7,127 nt of DNA from Polynucleobacter meluiroseus (GTDB taxonomy: Bacteria > Pseudomonadota > Gammaproteobacteria > Burkholderiales > Burkholderiaceae). Positions 4,492-7,127 of the stretch are shown in pieces (positions within the stretch are counted from its first letter, which is position 1; each line of letters starts with the position of its first letter). The translations under genes and the position numbers were made by a program. Location: the NCBI GenBank assembly GCA_945867755.1, contig CAMBJN010000071.1, forward strand, positions 1 through 7,127, in the 5' to 3' direction. The notes beneath the pieces were generated by a model, which was not told where the DNA came from, made no database searches, and was given only the letters and a program-made list of their open reading frames with translations.

Positions 4492-6888
4492 TTACTGAGC
4501 AATCAACTTGGCATCTTTGAGCTTAGGCTCTAATGCATGACCCTTGCGAGCGCGGTTGGCTGAGAATGACTTCAGGGTTTTTGCATCCAAGGCAGCTTCA
4601 GTCGGCTTACCTGTTCTTCCAAGTCCAGAAATGACAGCACCCGCTGAACCGACGGCAATTGCTGACTGAAGACGCTCAGCTTTATCAAGGTCCATCAAGA
4701 TCACACCTTTGCCACCAGTTGGCAACCGCTTCAAATCATCCAATGAGAAGACCAAGAGTCGGCCATTTTCAGATAAGCAAGCCACTTGCTTCATGCCTTC
4801 TTGAACTTTGGCTGGCGCTAACGGGGCATCACCTGGTGCAAATTTAGCATCAACACCCACGAATGATTTGCCTGCTTTGTTGCGGGTTGTCATGTCTGCC
4901 ACATTGGCCAAGAAACCATTGCCCGATCTCATCGACAACAGGAGCAAGTCGTCATTGTGTCCAGCGTAGTAAGCCACCATCTGAGTGCCAGGTGCTAGGT
5001 TCACGAATCCTGTTAAGGGTGATCCGTCACCTCTGGCGCCTGGTAAGTCTGACACAGGCACGGAGTACACGCGACCATTGCTGCCAAAGCCCAAAACCAC
5101 ATCGGTGGTGCGGCACTCAAAGGTGCCGTACATGCCATCGCCCGCTTTGAAGCTGAATTGCTGTGGATCGTGCTCATGACCTTGGCGAGCTCTAGCCCAA
5201 CCACGCTGTGAGATGATCACAGTGACTGGTTCATCAATCACCTTGGCTTCAGCAACCGCTTTCTTCTCTTCTTGAATCATGGTGCGGCGCTCATCACCGA
5301 AGGTTTTCATATCAGCTTCGATTTCTTTGACGATGCGCTTGCGCATATTGCTATCGCTGCCCAAGATGCTTTCTAAGTCTGCTTTTTCACCCTTGAGTTC
5401 TTTGAGCTCTTGTTCAATCTTGATGGCTTCTAATCTTGCTAACTGGCGCAAGCGAATTTCTAGAATATCTTCGGCTTGACGCTCAGAGAGTTTGTACGCT
5501 GTCATCAAATCAGCTTTAGGCTCATCACTGCCACGAATGATTTTGATGACTTTATCAATGTTGAGAAGAACTAACTGACGTCCCTCTAGGATATGCATGC
5601 GGTCATTGACCTTGGTCAAGCGATGCTGAGTTCTGCGGGTCACTGTTGCAACACGGAACTCGATCCACTCACTCAGAATTTCACCAAGGCCTTTTTGGCG
5701 TGGACGGCCATCATTGCCAATCATCACCAAGTTGATTGGTGCGTTTGATTCAAGCGAGGTGTGAGCCAACAAGGTGGTGACGAATTCATTCACATCAATA
5801 TTTTTGGTCTTTGGTTCAAACACCAAGCGGACAGCCGCATCTTTGCTTGATTCATCGCGCACAGAGTCCAAAAGACTCAAAATGGTTTGCTTGAGATTGT
5901 TTTGTTCAGGCGTTAAAGTTTTCTTACCAACTTTGACTTTCGGGTTGGTGAGCTCTTCAATTTCTTGTAAGACTTTTTGTGTTGAAGTGCCTGGAGGCAT
6001 TTCTGTCACAACCAATTTCCATTGGCCACGTGCCATGTCTTCAATCACCCAACGAGCCCTGACTTTTAAGCTGCCACGACCTGTTTGATAGATTTGTGAA
6101 ATTTCTGCATGAGAAGAAATGATTTGTGCGCCACCCGGGAAGTCAGGGCCTGGCACATAGGACATCAATTCATCATGAGAGATTTTCGGATTCTTCATGA
6201 GCGCGATGGCTGCGCTCGCCACTTCTTTTAAGTTATGTGATGGCACTTCAGTGGCCATACCCACTGCAATGCCTGAGGCACCATTCAAAAGAACAAAGGG
6301 TAATCTTGCTGGTAATAATCGAGGTTCTTGCATTGAGCCGTCGTAGTTGGGAATGAAATCAACCGTGCCCTCATCGATTTCATCTAAAAGCAAGCTGGCA
6401 ATTTTTGTGAGGCGGGCTTCGGTGTATCGCATCGCCGCAGCGCCATCACCGTCGCGTGAGCCAAAGTTACCTTGACCATCAATCAATGGGTAGCGCAATG
6501 AAAAATCTTGCGCCAAACGCACCAAGGCGTCATAAGCAGATTGGTCACCGTGTGGGTGGAATTTACCCAATACGTCACCGACCACACGCGCACTCTTCAC
6601 CGGTTTAGCATCAGCCCGTAAATTCATTTCATTCATCGCAAATAAAATGCGGCGCTGAACAGGTTTCTGACCATCAGCCACTTCTGGCAGAGCACGGCCC
6701 TTCACCACGCTGATGGCGTAGTCAAGATAAGCTCTCTCAGCATAAGTGGCAAGTGTCAATGAATCAACATCGGCAGTATTCGGCACCACGCGTTTTGCAG
6801 TGGGCGCAGTGACTACAGGCTCAGATTCATCGTCCATATCGGCAAATAAATCTGGTTCTTGATTCGGGGGTTTTTTCTTTTTGCTCAT
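4492..6888 (-). CDS. parC: DNA topoisomerase IV subunit A
   Basis: The 798-residue protein (E. coli ParC is about 750) is the cleavage-religation subunit of topoisomerase IV, which unlinks daughter chromosomes as ParC2ParE2. After a charged N-terminal tail (about 1-40, MSKKKKPPNQ...) the winged-helix/tower core shows RALPEVADGQKPVQRRILFA (65-84), GKFHPHGDQSAYDA (108-121) and AAMRYTEARL (151-160), where R154-Y155 is the catalytic pair and Y155 forms the DNA-phosphotyrosine bond. NGASGIAVGMAT (202-213) and LLNIDKVIKIIRGSDEPK (441-458) follow, and a coiled-coil at about 485-548 links to the beta-pinwheel C-terminal domain (about 553-785, with blades such as KAGDGMYG and RNKAGKSFVG). A GyrA paralogue is less likely, because the C-terminal domain lacks a canonical GyrA box and parE is next to it. 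ATG 6888 is preceded by only a weak ribosome site, and the gene starts 18 bp after the parE stop, so translation may be coupled. Confidence 0.95.
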   Translation of the reverse strand: MSKKKKPPNQEPDLFADMDDESEPVVTAPTAKRVVPNTADVDSLTLATYAERAYLDYAISVVKGRALPEVADGQKPVQRRILFAMNEMNLRADAKPVKSARVVGDVLGKFHPHGDQSAYDALVRLAQDFSLRYPLIDGQGNFGSRDGDGAAAMRYTEARLTKIASLLLDEIDEGTVDFIPNYDGSMQEPRLLPARLPFVLLNGASGIAVGMATEVPSHNLKEVASAAIALMKNPKISHDELMSYVPGPDFPGGAQIISSHAEISQIYQTGRGSLKVRARWVIEDMARGQWKLVVTEMPPGTSTQKVLQEIEELTNPKVKVGKKTLTPEQNNLKQTILSLLDSVRDESSKDAAVRLVFEPKTKNIDVNEFVTTLLAHTSLESNAPINLVMIGNDGRPRQKGLGEILSEWIEFRVATVTRRTQHRLTKVNDRMHILEGRQLVLLNIDKVIKIIRGSDEPKADLMTAYKLSERQAEDILEIRLRQLARLEAIKIEQELKELKGEKADLESILGSDSNMRKRIVKEIEADMKTFGDERRTMIQEEKKAVAEAKVIDEPVTVIISQRGWARARQGHEHDPQQFSFKAGDGMYGTFECRTTDVVLGFGSNGRVYSVPVSDLPGARGDGSPLTGFVNLAPGTQMVAYYAGHNDDLLLLSMRSGNGFLANVADMTTRNKAGKSFVGVDAKFAPGDAPLAPAKVQEGMKQVACLSENGRLLVFSLDDLKRLPTGGKGVILMDLDKAERLQSAIAVGSAGAVISGLGRTGKPTEAALDAKTLKSFSANRARKGHALEPKLKDAKLIAQ

Positions 6889-6906
6889 TCGGTATTTTCT
6901 TAATTC

Positions 6907-7127
6907 TTAAATGTCTGCTTCAACTTCATTGCCACGTTCTTCAAGCCATGTTTTGCGAGCGCCTGATTCAGACTTGCCCATCAACATGTCCATGGTTTTA
7001 AATGTTTCAACCTCACCTAAAACGCCTTCAGTAACAGGCAACAAACGACGTGTATCAGGATTGAGTGTTGTGTCCCAACGCTGTTCCGCGTTCATCTCAC
7101 CCAAGCCTTTGAAGCGACTGATTTGCC
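6907..7127 (-). CDS. parE: DNA topoisomerase IV subunit B, C-terminal fragment (cut by window edge)
   Basis: The minus-strand frame is open from the window edge (7127; two bases belong to a split codon) to a TAA at 6909-6907, giving the last 72 residues. They begin QISRFKGLGEMNAEQRWDTT, the C-terminal signature of GyrB/ParE proteins ('R-(F/Y)-KGLGEM-N-x-E-Q-x-W-x-TT-x-(N/D)-P'), followed by NPDTRRLLPV. ParE is the ATPase subunit of topoisomerase IV. Assignment as ParE rather than GyrB rests on the parC gene 18 bp downstream in the same direction. The full-length gene starts outside the window. Confidence 0.92.
   Translation of the reverse strand, partial: QISRFKGLGEMNAEQRWDTTLNPDTRRLLPVTEGVLGEVETFKTMDMLMGKSESGARKTWLEERGNEVEADI

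Noticed and set aside
4659..6088. Several plus-strand open frames of 62-104 codons opposite parC
   Set aside because: They are antisense shadows of a highly conserved gene. They lack ribosome sites and have no recognisable protein features.
1..7127. tRNA, rRNA, CRISPR, insertion sequence, toxin-antitoxin or phage-defence genes
   Set aside because: No cloverleaf, repeat-spacer pattern, terminal inverted repeats or transposase, and no small paired genes were seen. All sizeable frames belong to recognised families.

Overview
The window looks like a chromosomal segment of a freshwater betaproteobacterium of the Burkholderiaceae, most likely Polynucleobacter or a close relative. This is inferred from the moderate GC content, the style of the protein sequences, and a gene set of ParE/ParC, a methylmalonyl-CoA mutase with a divergent GntR regulator, and small c4/c553-type cytochromes. 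No database search was possible, so the genus is a judgement. Nothing mobile, phage-like, CRISPR-like or RNA-coding was seen. Every gene-length stretch is accounted for, and no gap exceeds about 225 bases.

Layout, left to right. (1) At 1-222, minus strand, lies the N-terminal 74 residues of a methylmalonyl-CoA mutase large subunit. (2) A divergent FCD-type GntR regulator (315-959, plus) is separated from it by a short region with a consensus -35 and a perfect 22-bp palindrome that covers the regulator's own start codon. (3) A bidirectional intrinsic terminator (about 1005-1037) separates the regulator from two tandem minus-strand genes for small secreted monohaem cytochromes c (1062-1415 and 1431-1778). 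(4) A RidA/YjgF-family gene (2003-2461, plus) diverges from the cytochromes. Its stop codon lies inside a hairpin shared with the convergent next gene. (5) An SbtA-type sodium-dependent bicarbonate permease gene (2481-3443, minus) is divergent from a CbbR/CmpR-like LysR regulator gene (3541-4437, plus). A 19-bp palindrome sits midway between two TATATATA elements. (6) Topoisomerase IV follows: parC (4492-6888, minus) and, just upstream of it, the 3' end of parE (6907-7127, minus).

How the genes work together. parE-parC is an essential decatenation operon. The mutase/GntR pair points to propionyl-CoA/methylmalonyl-CoA metabolism under local control. The two cytochromes probably carry electrons in the periplasm to a terminal oxidase; an FNR-like box just upstream of the first gene suggests oxygen-responsive control. 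The permease/LysR pair looks like a self-contained inorganic-carbon uptake module of the kind known from autotrophs, here with no carbon-fixation gene or sbtB PII-like partner in view. That module and its symmetrical control region are the most interesting part of the window. The rest is ordinary housekeeping content, and I saw no sign of a wholly new multi-gene system.
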